The notes beneath the pieces are model-generated. The model saw only the letters and a list, made by a program, of their open reading frames with translations, did not search any database and was not told the origin of the DNA. The position numbers and the translations under genes are program-made. Positions 8,535 to 17,500 of a DNA stretch of 64,000 bases are shown in pieces (within the stretch, counting starts at the first letter, position 1; every line of letters starts with the position of its first letter). The stretch is from Pseudomonas sp. B28(2017) (GTDB taxonomy: Bacteria > Pseudomonadota > Gammaproteobacteria > Pseudomonadales > Pseudomonadaceae), in NCBI RefSeq assembly GCF_002113025.1, contig NZ_NEJH01000018.1, forward strand, positions 1 to 64,000, given 5' to 3'.

Positions 8535-9245
8535 TCAGCTTGCCGAAAACCGGTCGCGACTATTGGTCAGGTGCAGCCACATGGCCGCCCGCGCCGCGTC
8601 CGGGTCCTGGCGCTTGATGGCATTGAGGATCGCCTCGTGTTCGAGGTTGGCCAACTCGCCGAGCTTGCTCAAGTCCACTGCACCACGCTCAGCGGCATTG
8701 ACCCGGGTGCGCGGGATCATGGCACTGCCCAGGTGCTGCATGATTTCGGTGAAGCACAGGTTGCCGGTGGCTTCGGCAATCAGCAGATGAAAACGCCGGT
8801 CCGCTTCGACACAACTGTCGTTGTTGGCCAGCAGGCTTTGATAGTCATCCAGCGCTTCACGCATCTGCACCAGTTGCAGATCGGTACGGCGAGTTGCCGC
8901 CAGCGCGGCCGCCTGGGTCTCCAGGCCCATGCGCAACTCCAGAATACTGCGCACTCCCAACGCCGTATCGACATTCAGCCGCAGCCCCTGCTCCGGTGCG
9001 CGCTCGATCACAAAGGTGCCAATGCCGTGCCGGGTTTCCACCAGCCCCGAGGCCTGCAACTTGGAGATCGCCTCACGCACCACCGTACGACTGACCCCAT
9101 GCTCCTGGACGATGGTGTTTTCCGACGGCAACTTGTCACCGGGCAACATCTGGCCGAGCAGGATGCGCTGGGTCAGTTTCTCCACCAGGTCATGGGCCAG
9201 GTTGTGGCTGCGCTTGCGGGTGGGTGCTTCGAAGTCTTCTTGCAT
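8535..9245 (-). CDS. GntR/FadR-family regulator, likely of glucarate genes
   Basis: This 236-residue regulator has a GntR winged helix at about residues 14-80 (LTQRILLGQMLPGDKLPSEN, EHGVSRTVVREAISKLQASG) followed by a C-terminal FCD effector domain. The FCD domain shows the metal-site pattern EADRRFHLLIAEATGN with later histidines in LEHEAIL and WLHLTNSRDRF. It lies opposite the glucarate transporter/dehydratase operon, so a sugar-acid-responsive repressor of gudPD is the natural reading. Two related TTGTATGA-type sites lie in the shared gap; one (9320-9330) fits the FadR-subfamily operator pattern TNGTNNNACNA exactly. Confidence 0.85.
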   Translation of the reverse strand: MQEDFEAPTRKRSHNLAHDLVEKLTQRILLGQMLPGDKLPSENTIVQEHGVSRTVVREAISKLQASGLVETRHGIGTFVIERAPEQGLRLNVDTALGVRSILELRMGLETQAAALAATRRTDLQLVQMREALDDYQSLLANNDSCVEADRRFHLLIAEATGNLCFTEIMQHLGSAMIPRTRVNAAERGAVDLSKLGELANLEHEAILNAIKRQDPDAARAAMWLHLTNSRDRFSAS

Positions 9246-9319
9246 GAGGGCGTCCGGGAATCAGGGCTATCGAATCGTAGCACCGCGCCTGACGGGAATC
9301 CTGAAAAATCTCACTCATC

Positions 9320-9330
9320 TTGTATGACAA
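9320..9330. promoter_or_regulatory. Candidate GntR-family operator
   Basis: TTGTATGACAA matches the FadR-subfamily operator pattern TNGTNNNACNA at all fixed positions. It is 75 bases upstream of the GntR gene and about 200 upstream of the transporter, well placed for autoregulation. The match is read directly; binding is inference. Confidence 0.5.
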
Positions 9331-9453
9331 CACTCAACATTAATCCCATATCCAGCTGCCAAAAAGGCCACAAGACATCATCACCGGAATAAAAACTCTC
9401 TGAATACACGTTATTTTGTTGGGTAAACGTGGTTGCACGATGAAAAAATCTAG

Positions 9454-9464
9454 TTGTATGATGT
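9454..9464. promoter_or_regulatory. Second, degenerate GntR-type half-site
   Basis: TTGTATGATGT repeats the first eight bases of the site at 9320 but loses the right half (ACNA becomes ATGT). It is about 63 bases upstream of the gudP start, where it could overlap the promoter. Confidence 0.35.
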
Positions 9465-9526
9465 CTATCAACAACGCAACACCTAGTCTTACCCCCGCAT
9501 AAAAATAACGAGTGGGAGAAAACGCA

Positions 9527-10873
9527 GTGAATACATCCATCTCCGGGATGCACGACGACGCCAATTCAGCGCTGAAGTCCGCCATCGCCAAAGTCAAACG
9601 TCACGTCTTGCCGCTGTTCGTCATCATGTTCATCGTCAATTACATTGACCGCGTGAACATCGGCTTCGTCCGCGCCCACATGGAACACGACCTGGGCATT
9701 GGCGCTGCCGCCTATGGCCTGGGTGCCGGTCTGTTCTTCATCGGTTATGCCCTGTTCGAAGTGCCCTCCAACATCCTTCTGCAAAAAGTCGGCGCGCGTA
9801 TCTGGCTGACCCGCATCATGCTGACCTGGGGCCTGGTCGCCGCGGGCATGGCGTTCATCCAGAACGAAACCCACTTCTACATCCTGCGTTTTCTGCTGGG
9901 CGTGGCCGAAGCCGGGTTCTTCCCCGGGGTGATCTACTACTTCACCCGCTGGTTGCCCGGCGCGGAGCGTGGCAAGGCGATTGCCATTTTCCTCAGTGGC
10001 TCGGCGGTCGCCTCGCTGATCTCCGGCCCGCTATCCGGGTTGCTCCTGCAAATCGAAGGGCTGGGCCTGCACGGCTGGCAATGGATGTACTTCATCGAGG
10101 GCATGTTCTCGGTGGGGTTGTGCGTGTTCGTCTGGTTCTGGCTGGACTCCAGGCCCCATGATGCCAAATGGCTGAGCCGTGAGGAGCAGGACGCGCTGGT
10201 CAAGGCCATCGACGACGAACAACTGGCCCGCGAAGCCGCTACGCCGATCAAGCCGTCGCTGGGCAAATTGCTCAAGGATCGCCAGATCATCCTGTTCTGC
10301 CTGATCTACTTCTTTATCCAACTGACCATCTACGCCGCGACCTTCTGGCTGCCAAGCATCATCAAGAAGATGGGCGACCTGAGTGACATCCAGGTCGGGC
10401 TGTTCAACTCGATTCCGTGGTTGCTGTCGATTGTCGGCATGTACGCCTTCGCTTCGCTGTCAGCCAAATGGAAACACCAGCAAGCCTGGGTCGCCGTGGC
10501 CCTGCTGATCGCCGCTGCCGGGATGTTCATGTCCACCACCGGCGGGCCGGTCTTCGCTTTCGTGGCGATCTGCTTTGCCGCCCTGGGTTTCAAATCGGCG
10601 TCATCGTGTTTCTGGCCGATTCCCCAGGCCTATCTGGATGCACGCATCGCCGCTGGCGTCATCGCACTGATCAACTCGGTGGGCAACCTCGGCGGCTTCG
10701 TGGCGCCAACCACCTTCGGCCTGCTCGAAGAGCACACCGGCTCCATCCAGGGTGGGCTGTACGGTCTGGCCGCGACCTCGATCATCGCCGCCATCATCGT
10801 GTTTGCCGCCCGTAACACACCGAAACCTGCACCTGCCGTGGCACTGGGCAAACCCACGCCCAACCACGCCTGA
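9527..10873 (+). CDS. gudP: MFS anion:cation symporter, probable glucarate transporter
   Basis: This 12-helix major facilitator of the anion:cation symporter branch is about 448 residues long. The family signature NYIDRVNIGFVRAHM occurs in helix 1, followed by GLFFIGYALFEVPSNILLQK and GVAEAGFFPGVIYYFTRWLP. Close relatives move D-glucarate, galactarate or galactonate with protons. It is directly followed by glucarate dehydratase (24-base gap), so D-glucarate/galactarate import is the likely role. The GTG at 9527 is preferred: GGGAG lies eight bases upstream, whereas the longer frame would start inside that ribosome site. Confidence 0.85.
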   Translation: MNTSISGMHDDANSALKSAIAKVKRHVLPLFVIMFIVNYIDRVNIGFVRAHMEHDLGIGAAAYGLGAGLFFIGYALFEVPSNILLQKVGARIWLTRIMLTWGLVAAGMAFIQNETHFYILRFLLGVAEAGFFPGVIYYFTRWLPGAERGKAIAIFLSGSAVASLISGPLSGLLLQIEGLGLHGWQWMYFIEGMFSVGLCVFVWFWLDSRPHDAKWLSREEQDALVKAIDDEQLAREAATPIKPSLGKLLKDRQIILFCLIYFFIQLTIYAATFWLPSIIKKMGDLSDIQVGLFNSIPWLLSIVGMYAFASLSAKWKHQQAWVAVALLIAAAGMFMSTTGGPVFAFVAICFAALGFKSASSCFWPIPQAYLDARIAAGVIALINSVGNLGGFVAPTTFGLLEEHTGSIQGGLYGLAATSIIAAIIVFAARNTPKPAPAVALGKPTPNHA

Positions 10874-10897
10874 ATTCTGCTTTTTAAGGATTGGAAA

Positions 10898-12241
10898 ATG
10901 AACGCACAAGACACCGCAAAAGCCCCGGTCATCACCAGCATGCAAGTGGTTCCGGTGGCCGGCCATGATGGCATGCTGCTCAACCTGAGCGGCGCCCACG
11001 GCCCGTTTTTTACCCGCAATATCGTGATCCTCAAGGACAACGCCGGGCACACAGGCGTCGGCGAAGTGCCGGGGGGCGAGCGTATTCGCCAGACCCTCGA
11101 GGACGCGCGCAGCCTGGTGGTCGGCAGCCCGATCGGCACCTGGCAGAAGATTCTCAATCAGGTACGCCAGACCTTCTCCGACCGCGATGCCGGTGGCCGT
11201 GGTTTACAGACCTTCGACCTGCGCATCACCATCCATGCAGTCACCGGCCTGGAAGCCGCACTCCTCGATCTGCTCGGCCAACACCTGGACGTGCCGGTGG
11301 CCGCCCTGCTCGGCGAAGGTCAACAGCGCGATGAAGTGAAGATGCTTGGCTACCTGTTTTATGTCGGTGATCGCAACGAAACGGACCTCGCCTACCGCAA
11401 CGAGCCGGACGCCGACAATGACTGGTTCCGCGTGCGTCACGAAAAAGCCATGACCGCCGATGCCGTGGTCCGACTGGCCGAGGCAGCCCACGCCCGTTAC
11501 GGTTTCAAGGATTTCAAACTCAAGGGCGGCGTGCTCAGCGGCGATGCCGAAATCGAAGCGGTCACGGCCCTCGCCGAACGCTTCCCCCAGGCGCGCATCA
11601 CCCTTGATCCAAATGGTGCCTGGTCACTGAAAGAGGCCATCCGCCTGTGCCGCGATCAGCATCGCGTCCTGGCCTATGCCGAAGACCCGTGCGGGGCGGA
11701 AAACGGTTACTCGGGACGCGAAGTCATGGCCGAATTCCGCCGGGCCACCGGCCTGAAAACCGCAACCAACATGATCGCCACCGACTGGCGGGAGATGGGC
11801 CACGCGATCCAGCTGCAATCAGTCGACATTCCCCTGGCCGACCCGCACTTCTGGACCATGCAAGGCTCGGTGCGCGTGGCGCAGATGTGCCACGAATGGG
11901 GGCTGACCTGGGGCTCGCACTCCAACAACCACTTCGACATATCCCTGGCGATGTTCACCCATGTCGCGGCGGCCGCGCCGGGCGAGATCACCGCCATCGA
12001 CACCCACTGGATCTGGCAGGACGGTCAGCGCCTGACCAAGACCCCGCTGCAAATCGTCGACGGCTGCGTGCAGGTGCCACAGAAACCGGGGCTGGGAGTC
12101 GAACTGGACATGGATCAGGTCGCCAAGGCTCATGAACTGTACAAAGGCATGGGCCTGGGTGCCCGGGATGACAGCGTGGCAATGCAGTTCCTGATTCCGG
12201 GCTGGAAGTTCGACAACAAGCGGCCGTGCCTGGTGCGTTGA
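10898..12241 (+). CDS. gudD: Glucarate dehydratase
   Basis: This 447-residue enolase-superfamily enzyme converts D-glucarate (and L-idarate) to 5-keto-4-deoxy-D-glucarate. The family's catalytic features are all visible: KDFKLKGGVLSG with the KxK base motif, TLDPNGAWSL and AYAEDPCG for the metal ligands, TNMIATDWREM, and the GSHSNNHFDISLAM segment carrying the catalytic His. The length equals that of E. coli GudD (446 aa). It is second in the operon after the transporter, with AAGGA before the ATG. The next pathway enzyme (ketodeoxyglucarate dehydratase) is not in this window. Confidence 0.93.
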   Translation: MNAQDTAKAPVITSMQVVPVAGHDGMLLNLSGAHGPFFTRNIVILKDNAGHTGVGEVPGGERIRQTLEDARSLVVGSPIGTWQKILNQVRQTFSDRDAGGRGLQTFDLRITIHAVTGLEAALLDLLGQHLDVPVAALLGEGQQRDEVKMLGYLFYVGDRNETDLAYRNEPDADNDWFRVRHEKAMTADAVVRLAEAAHARYGFKDFKLKGGVLSGDAEIEAVTALAERFPQARITLDPNGAWSLKEAIRLCRDQHRVLAYAEDPCGAENGYSGREVMAEFRRATGLKTATNMIATDWREMGHAIQLQSVDIPLADPHFWTMQGSVRVAQMCHEWGLTWGSHSNNHFDISLAMFTHVAAAAPGEITAIDTHWIWQDGQRLTKTPLQIVDGCVQVPQKPGLGVELDMDQVAKAHELYKGMGLGARDDSVAMQFLIPGWKFDNKRPCLVR

Positions 12242-12243
12242 AA

Positions 12244-13137
12244 TCAGATGTCGCGCAAAGTCTGGCTTTGCGCGGCGTCGACCAGCCAACTGCGAAATGC
12301 GCTCATCGCCGCGGTTTCCGGGCGTGATTGCAAGCGGGTCAACCAATAGCTGCCGGTGATGATGCCAAGGGTAAACGGCTGACGGATCTTTTGTTCTGCC
12401 AGTTGCCGGGCAAACATCAATGGCGGCGCCAGCGCCACGCCGACACCTTGAAGGGCCGCCTCCATCATCGCCAGCGACGAATCGAAAACGATGCTGTGCG
12501 GCGGTGTCACCGGGGCCGCAAGCCCAGCCGCCTGGAACCATTGTGACCACTCATCCGCGCGGTACGAGCGCAACAATGTTTGCTGCAGCAGATCGGCCGG
12601 CACATGGAGTTGTCGGGCGATTTGCGGTGCACAGAGCACCGACAGAGGCGCGTCGATCAAGCGCAGCGCCTCAATCCCGTGCCAAGCCCCCGCGCCGAAA
12701 CGGACGGCGTAATCCAACCCTTCGGCGGCCACGTCCACCCGGTTGTTGTTGGTCGACAAACGCAGATCGATAAAGGGATAGCGCGCCTGGAAATCCGCCA
12801 GTCGCGGCAGCAGCCAACCTACCGCAAAGGTACCCACGGCCCCCACCGTCAACACTTCACGCTGATGCCCACTCTGCAGGCGCTCAAGGGTGTCGGCGAT
12901 ACGGTCGAAACATTCGCGTAACACCGGCAACAGGTTTTCGCCCTCGCCGGTCAGCATCAGCCCGCGTGGCAATCGCTTGAACAACGTGACGCCGACCTGA
13001 GCCTCAAGACTTTTGACCTGATGACTGACCGCCGCCTGGGTCACGCACAGCTCCACCGCCGCCCGGGTGAAACTCAGGTGCCGTGCCGATGCTTCGAATG
13101 CGCGCAATGCGTTCAGCGGCAGATGCGGTCGAATCAT
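12244..13137 (-). CDS. ampR: AmpR, LysR-type regulator of AmpC
   Basis: This LysR protein of 297 residues has the AmpR-type opening MIRPHLPLNALRAFEASARH, with LSFTRAAVELCVTQAAVSHQ as the DNA-binding helix. A closely AmpR-like core follows: GVVGTFAVGW-type segment (here VGAVGTFAVGWLLPRLADFQ), LSTNNNRVDVAAEGLDYAVR and FGAGAWHG. AmpR senses cell-wall muropeptides: UDP-MurNAc-pentapeptide holds it off and anhydro-muropeptides switch it to activating ampC. It lies head-to-head with ampC, the classical inducible arrangement. GGAG is six bases before the ATG. It ends two bases after gudD on the opposite strand. Confidence 0.9.
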   Translation of the reverse strand: MIRPHLPLNALRAFEASARHLSFTRAAVELCVTQAAVSHQVKSLEAQVGVTLFKRLPRGLMLTGEGENLLPVLRECFDRIADTLERLQSGHQREVLTVGAVGTFAVGWLLPRLADFQARYPFIDLRLSTNNNRVDVAAEGLDYAVRFGAGAWHGIEALRLIDAPLSVLCAPQIARQLHVPADLLQQTLLRSYRADEWSQWFQAAGLAAPVTPPHSIVFDSSLAMMEAALQGVGVALAPPLMFARQLAEQKIRQPFTLGIITGSYWLTRLQSRPETAAMSAFRSWLVDAAQSQTLRDI

Positions 13138-13180
13138 GCTGACTCCATAATTTTTCTAATGGCTCGTCCGAGATATGCTC

Positions 13181-13201
13181 GTTTGTCGATTATCAACAAA
13201 C
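13181..13201. promoter_or_regulatory. Candidate AmpR operator palindrome
   Basis: GTTTGT and ACAAAC form a perfect 6-bp inverted repeat around nine bases. This gives the T-N11-A spacing typical of LysR-type sites. It is 44 bases upstream of ampR and 92 upstream of ampC, where an activator that also represses its own gene would sit. Confidence 0.5.
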
Positions 13202-13292
13202 TGCCTAGATTTGGCTCGCCCAACAGCAGGCGCATCGGTGAACTGCCGCGAGTGTAACGCTGGACACCCCACAATCGGATGGAGCGACCCCC

Positions 13293-14450
13293 ATGACGGA
13301 TACAACCAAACTCAATAAAATCAAGTCTTTGGCGGCCTGTGTGGCAATGCTCGCGGCCGGCCAGGCAGTTGCGCAGGATCACATCGAGGCGATGATCAAC
13401 GACGCCGTCCGCCCCGTCATGCAAGCTCAAGGCATTCCCGGCATGGCCGTGGCGATCAGCGTCAACGGTAAGCAGCAATACTTCAACTATGGCGTGGCCT
13501 CAAAAGAATCCGGCAACCCTGTCACGCAAGACACCCTGTTCGAGATCGGCTCCGTCAGCAAAACCTTCACTGCCACCCTCGCCGCTTACGCCCAGTCCAC
13601 GGGTAAGCTGTCGCTGTCGGACAAGGCCAGCCAGGTCCTGCCGGCCCTGCGCGGCAGTGCGTTCGACCATATCAGCGTGCTGCAACTGGGCACCTACAGC
13701 GCTGGTGGCTTGCCGCTGCAATTTCCTGCTGAATCCGATTCGGCCGAAAAAATGCTCGGCTACTACAAACAATGGAAACCGCTCTACGCCCCCGGCAGCC
13801 ACCGACTGTATTCGAACCCCAGCCTGGGCCTGTTCGGCTACCTCACTGCGCAAAGCATGGGCCAGCCGTTCGATGAACTGATGGAGAAAACCCTGCTGCC
13901 GAAACTCGGCTTGCAGCACACCTATGTGCATGTGCCGCAGGATCAGATGGCACTGTACGCCCAGGGTTACAACAAGGACGGCAAGCCTGTGCGGGTCAGT
14001 CCGGGCGCACTGGATTCCGAGGCTTATGGGGTGAGAACCAGCGCCACAGACTTGCTGGCCTATGTTGGCGCAAACATGAGACCGGCGTCTCTGGAAAAGC
14101 CATTGCAGCAAGCCATCGCCCTGACTCACAGCGGTTACTACACCGTAGGCAATATGACCCAGGGCCTGGGTTGGGAGATGTATCGCTATCCGATCACACT
14201 GGAAGGTTTACTGGAAGGCAACTCCACACCAATGGCCATGGAGGCGCATACAGTCCAGTGGCTGAATCCGCCACAAACGCAGCCGGAGAACGTGCTGATC
14301 AACAAGACAGGTTCAACCGGCGGCTTCGGGGCTTACGTGGCGTTCGTGCCATCGAAGGGCATCGGCATTGTGATTCTGGCCAACAAGAATTATCCCAATG
14401 CAGAGCGGGTCAGGATCGCTCATCGGATTTTGAGTGCCCTTCCCCAATAG
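13293..14450 (+). CDS. ampC: Class C beta-lactamase (AmpC)
   Basis: This 385-residue periplasmic serine beta-lactamase hydrolyses cephalosporins and related beta-lactams. A signal peptide ends near residue 28 (AAGQAVAQ). All class C motifs are present: S87-V-S-K90 (nucleophile and general base), Y173-S-N175, and K338-T-G340 in INKTGSTGGFGAYVAFVP. The length is normal for the class and no truncation is seen. With ampR directly opposite, expression is expected to be inducible through peptidoglycan recycling. A GGAG ribosome site precedes the ATG. Confidence 0.95.
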   Translation: MTDTTKLNKIKSLAACVAMLAAGQAVAQDHIEAMINDAVRPVMQAQGIPGMAVAISVNGKQQYFNYGVASKESGNPVTQDTLFEIGSVSKTFTATLAAYAQSTGKLSLSDKASQVLPALRGSAFDHISVLQLGTYSAGGLPLQFPAESDSAEKMLGYYKQWKPLYAPGSHRLYSNPSLGLFGYLTAQSMGQPFDELMEKTLLPKLGLQHTYVHVPQDQMALYAQGYNKDGKPVRVSPGALDSEAYGVRTSATDLLAYVGANMRPASLEKPLQQAIALTHSGYYTVGNMTQGLGWEMYRYPITLEGLLEGNSTPMAMEAHTVQWLNPPQTQPENVLINKTGSTGGFGAYVAFVPSKGIGIVILANKNYPNAERVRIAHRILSALPQ

Positions 14451-14490
14451 TTCCTGATCCGCCTGCTCACCACCGGCATTCAGTGCCGGA

Positions 14491-15051
14491 TCAATCATCC
14501 GGCATTTCAGGCGGTTTGGCGGGTTTGGCGGATTTCGCCGGTTTGCTGTTTTTCCCGGCCTTGGTGCCTTTGGCCGCCGGCTCTTCTTCAGCGACGGGTG
14601 CGGCCACGGTCGCCGTAAATTCTTTCTCGGCCACCGGCAGTTGATCGACAGTATTGAAAATCTCGTCCAGCTTGATGGCGTCCGATCGTTCCAGTTTCTT
14701 TTCGCCGTCCTTGCCGACCAGTATGACCCTGGTCCTGGCGCCGGCACCCAGCTTGAGCGAGCGGATCAGCGCCATCGTATCTTGCGGCCCGAGGTCCTTG
14801 CCGTCGCGCTGGCCCATCTGATTGAGCACGGTGTAGAGCACCAGGTTGCGGTCGGTGAATCCCTTGCGATTGGCCGGCTCGTCCAGCGACTTTTTCAGGC
14901 TGACCCAGGTCGGATCGACAGTGCTCGGAGCGATGACAATCAGTGGCCGGGCCCTGCCCTTGTCCATGTCCAGCGGTGAGCCGTCATCAGCGGCGAACAA
15001 GGGGCCGGCAATCGCCAGCAAAGTAGCCAGGGTCAATGACCTGATGAGCAT
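14491..15051 (-). CDS. DUF4174 periplasmic protein
   Basis: The start is placed at the ATG at 15051, six bases after AAGGAG. An ATG at 15057 lies too close to that site. The 186-residue product begins with a signal peptide (MLIRSLTLATLLAIAGPLFA). A DUF4174 domain follows (ARPLIVIAPSTVDPTW, ARTRVILVGKDGEKKLERSD), a small thioredoxin-like fold of unknown role. The C-terminus is a charged low-complexity tail of about 45 residues, rich in Glu then Ala-Lys-Pro (KSAKPAKPPE). This tail may be disordered and might touch the cell wall or membrane. It is convergent with ampC. Confidence 0.8.
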   Translation of the reverse strand: MLIRSLTLATLLAIAGPLFAADDGSPLDMDKGRARPLIVIAPSTVDPTWVSLKKSLDEPANRKGFTDRNLVLYTVLNQMGQRDGKDLGPQDTMALIRSLKLGAGARTRVILVGKDGEKKLERSDAIKLDEIFNTVDQLPVAEKEFTATVAAPVAEEEPAAKGTKAGKNSKPAKSAKPAKPPEMPDD

Positions 15052-15222
15052 GCGCATCTCCTTTTTGATATCCACGCTCTAATGATTGCGCATCGCGGCG
15101 GTCGACGTACCGCAAATGTTTTTCGCCTTGTCCCAAGCTTAGGTCAGGGCGGTCATAGCGCAACAGGCTGAGCTAATCTGAAGACCATGACAACCCGCCT
15201 GATCCGTCGTGAGGACCTGCGC

Positions 15223-15591
15223 ATGAGCGCCCAGTTGAACCACACCATCGTCTGGTGCCGGGACAAGCAGGTTTCGGCGAATTACCTGACCGGCCTCCTT
15301 GGCCTGCCCGCCCCGCAGCCCTTCGGGCCAATGCTGATCGTCAAATTCGATAACGGCGTGTCACTGGATTTCTACGACAACGACCCGCCGATAGCGTCTC
15401 AGCACTACGCATTCCTGATGGGCGACGAGGATTTCGATACGGCCTTCGCACGCCTGCAAGCCAACGGTCAGCCGTGGTGGGCCGACCCGTGCAAGCAGCG
15501 ACTGAGGGAGATCAACGATTACGCGGGAGGGCGGCGGGTGTATTTCGATGACCCGGACGGGCATCTGCTGGAAATATTCACCCGCGAATGA
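15223..15591 (+). CDS. VOC-family (glyoxalase/dioxygenase-like) protein
   Basis: This 122-residue vicinal-oxygen-chelate protein has two beta-alpha-beta-beta-beta modules. The opening LNHTIVWCRDKQVSANYLTG and the final VYFDDPDGHLLEIFTRE are typical of the glyoxalase I / bleomycin-resistance family; the His and Glu in these stretches are the usual metal ligands. The substrate is not predictable. The start is set at 15223, with GAGG upstream. It ends 20 bases from a convergent permease gene. Confidence 0.85.
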   Translation: MSAQLNHTIVWCRDKQVSANYLTGLLGLPAPQPFGPMLIVKFDNGVSLDFYDNDPPIASQHYAFLMGDEDFDTAFARLQANGQPWWADPCKQRLREINDYAGGRRVYFDDPDGHLLEIFTRE

Positions 15592-15611
15592 AGCTGGCGT
15601 GGCGACTTGAA

Positions 15612-16397
15612 TCAGAACGCCAGTTTGTAACCGATCAACACCAGCATGGTTGCCAGGCAAGGGCGCAGCAGTTCGTCGGAGATGCGCCCGGTCAGGTGGC
15701 TGCCCAGGTAAATCCCCGGCAACGAGCCCACCAGCAAGTAACCCAGCACGTGCCAATCCATGTTGCCCATGCTTGCGTGGCCAAGGCCAGCGACCAGGGT
15801 CAGCGGCACGGCGTGAGCGATTTCAGTCCCCACCAGGCGGCGGGTCGGTAGCATCGGATAGAGAATGAACAGCGCCACGGTGCCCAGTGCACCGGCGCCG
15901 ATGGACGTCAGCGCGACCATGGTGCCAAGGACCAGCCCGGTGACGACCGTCATCGCATTGAGGCGCAATCCGCTGGGGTTGTAGTTGCCGCCCGCACGTT
16001 TGTGGGCGAAGTCGAGCAGGCGCTTCTTGAACAGGATCGCCAGTGCCGTGGCGAACAACACAAAACCGAGGGCCTGTTTGATGATCGCGTTCATCGCCTC
16101 GGGGGAGCTGTGCAGGGTGCTGAGAAACCACAGTGTCAACGCCACCGCAGGCACGCTGCCCAGGGTCAGCCAGCCGGTAATCGCCCAGTCGATGTTGTTG
16201 TTCTTTCGGTGAACCAGTACACCGCTGGATTTGGTGATGGCGGCGTACAGCAGATCGGTACCGACCGCGGTCGCCGGGTTGATGCCAAACCATAGCAGGA
16301 TCGGAGTCATGAGCGACCCGCCACCCACGCCCGTCATGCCGACGATGAAGCCGACGACCAGCCCGGCGACGACCAACCCGATGTTCACTAAATCCAT
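15612..16397 (-). CDS. TauE/SafE-family sulfite/organosulfonate permease
   Basis: This 261-residue permease of the TSUP family has about eight helices. It contains the typical GFIVGMTGVGGGSLMTPILL motif near the N-terminus and its second-half counterpart LGTMVALTSIGAGALGTVAL. Relatives export sulfite, sulfoacetate or other small organic anions. No sulfur-metabolism gene is adjacent, so the substrate is open. The ATG at 16397 (GGAAG five bases upstream) is preferred over the one at 16409. Confidence 0.85.
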   Translation of the reverse strand: MDLVNIGLVVAGLVVGFIVGMTGVGGGSLMTPILLWFGINPATAVGTDLLYAAITKSSGVLVHRKNNNIDWAITGWLTLGSVPAVALTLWFLSTLHSSPEAMNAIIKQALGFVLFATALAILFKKRLLDFAHKRAGGNYNPSGLRLNAMTVVTGLVLGTMVALTSIGAGALGTVALFILYPMLPTRRLVGTEIAHAVPLTLVAGLGHASMGNMDWHVLGYLLVGSLPGIYLGSHLTGRISDELLRPCLATMLVLIGYKLAF

Positions 16398-16504
16398 GAA
16401 TACTTCCACAAAGATCGCAGGGGAAATCCGGCTCGCAGCATAGCGATATTTCTTATAACCAGTTATATCGATACGATCTATCTTTATACCTTGAACACCC
16501 CCCC

Positions 16505-16590
16505 TTGCAGGAGCGAGCTTGCTCGCGATGGCGGTGTATCAGTTGGCATCAATATCGACTGAAAGTCCGTCTTCGCGAGCACGGCGGGGA
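16505..16590. repeat. REP composite, second unit degenerate
   Basis: An intact unit CAGGAGCGAGCTTGCTCGCG is followed by a central GTATCAGTTGGCATC-type spacer and then a decayed second unit CTTCGCGAGCACGGCG. The spacer resembles that of the doublet at 43583-43676, so both look like copies of one composite (BIME-like) element. Confidence 0.6.
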
Positions 16591-16649
16591 ACCGATGGAC
16601 TATTCTGCTGCCCATCGAATTGACCATCGGCATTCATAAGGAGGTTTGC

Positions 16650-17471
16650 ATGCGCACGCTTGAGTTGGCTGGCGCCAGGGTCCCGGTTATCGGCCAGGGG
16701 ACCTGGCAGTTGGGCGAAGACCGCTCACGGCACAAGGAAGAAGTCGCGGCACTGCGCCTGGGCATCGAACTGGGCATGACCCTGATCGACACCGCTGAAA
16801 TGTACGCCGAAGGTGGCGCCGAGGAAGTGGTCCGCGATGCCATCGCCGGCCGGCGCGACAGCGTCTTTCTGGTCAGCAAGGTGTACCCGCACAACGCCAG
16901 CCGCCAGGGCATTCCCCAGGCGTGCGAGCGAAGCCTGCGCAGGCTTGGTACCGAGTATATCGACCTGTATCTGCTGCATTGGCGCGGCCAGTATCCCCTG
17001 GAAGAAACGGTCGAAGCCTTCGAGCGCCTGCGCGAAGCCGGCAAGATCGGTCGTTGGGGCGTATCCAATTTCGACCTCGATGACATGCGGGAGCTGAACG
17101 CCCCGGCCTGTGCCACCAATCAGGTGCTCTACAATCTGGAACAGCGTGGCATAGAATTTGACTTGTTACCCTGGAGCCAACAGCAGCGGCTGCCGGTCAT
17201 GGCTTATTGCCCGATCGGTCAGGGTGGAAAAATGCTCGCCAACGCCACCCTCAAACAGGTGGCAGCCCGACACGACGTGACGCCAGCACAAGTCGCGCTG
17301 GCATGGATTCTGCGTCAGGACGACGTGATCGCCATCCCCAAAGCGGTCCGCCCCGAGCATGTGCAGCTCAACGCCCAAGCCGCCCGATTGCAGCTTGAAG
17401 CCGGGGATATGGAGGCGCTGGACCAAGCGTTTCACGCGCCACAACGCAAACAGCGGCTGGCCATGGTCTGA
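16650..17471 (+). CDS. Aldo/keto reductase
   Basis: This 273-residue NADPH-dependent aldo/keto reductase forms a TIM barrel. The catalytic tetrad is visible: DTAEMY (Asp and Tyr), FLVSKVYP (Lys) and YLLHWRG (His). The cofactor-binding end is AIPKAVRPEHVQLNAQA. It resembles the YeaE/methylglyoxal-reductase group, which reduces small aldehydes in the cytosol, though the actual substrate is unknown. The ATG at 16650 follows AGGAGG; an upstream in-frame TTG was rejected. The DUF1810 gene follows 29 bases later and may be co-transcribed. Confidence 0.88.
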   Translation: MRTLELAGARVPVIGQGTWQLGEDRSRHKEEVAALRLGIELGMTLIDTAEMYAEGGAEEVVRDAIAGRRDSVFLVSKVYPHNASRQGIPQACERSLRRLGTEYIDLYLLHWRGQYPLEETVEAFERLREAGKIGRWGVSNFDLDDMRELNAPACATNQVLYNLEQRGIEFDLLPWSQQQRLPVMAYCPIGQGGKMLANATLKQVAARHDVTPAQVALAWILRQDDVIAIPKAVRPEHVQLNAQAARLQLEAGDMEALDQAFHAPQRKQRLAMV

Positions 17472-17500
17472 ACCACCGCAGTCAGTCAGAGAGCTTCGCC

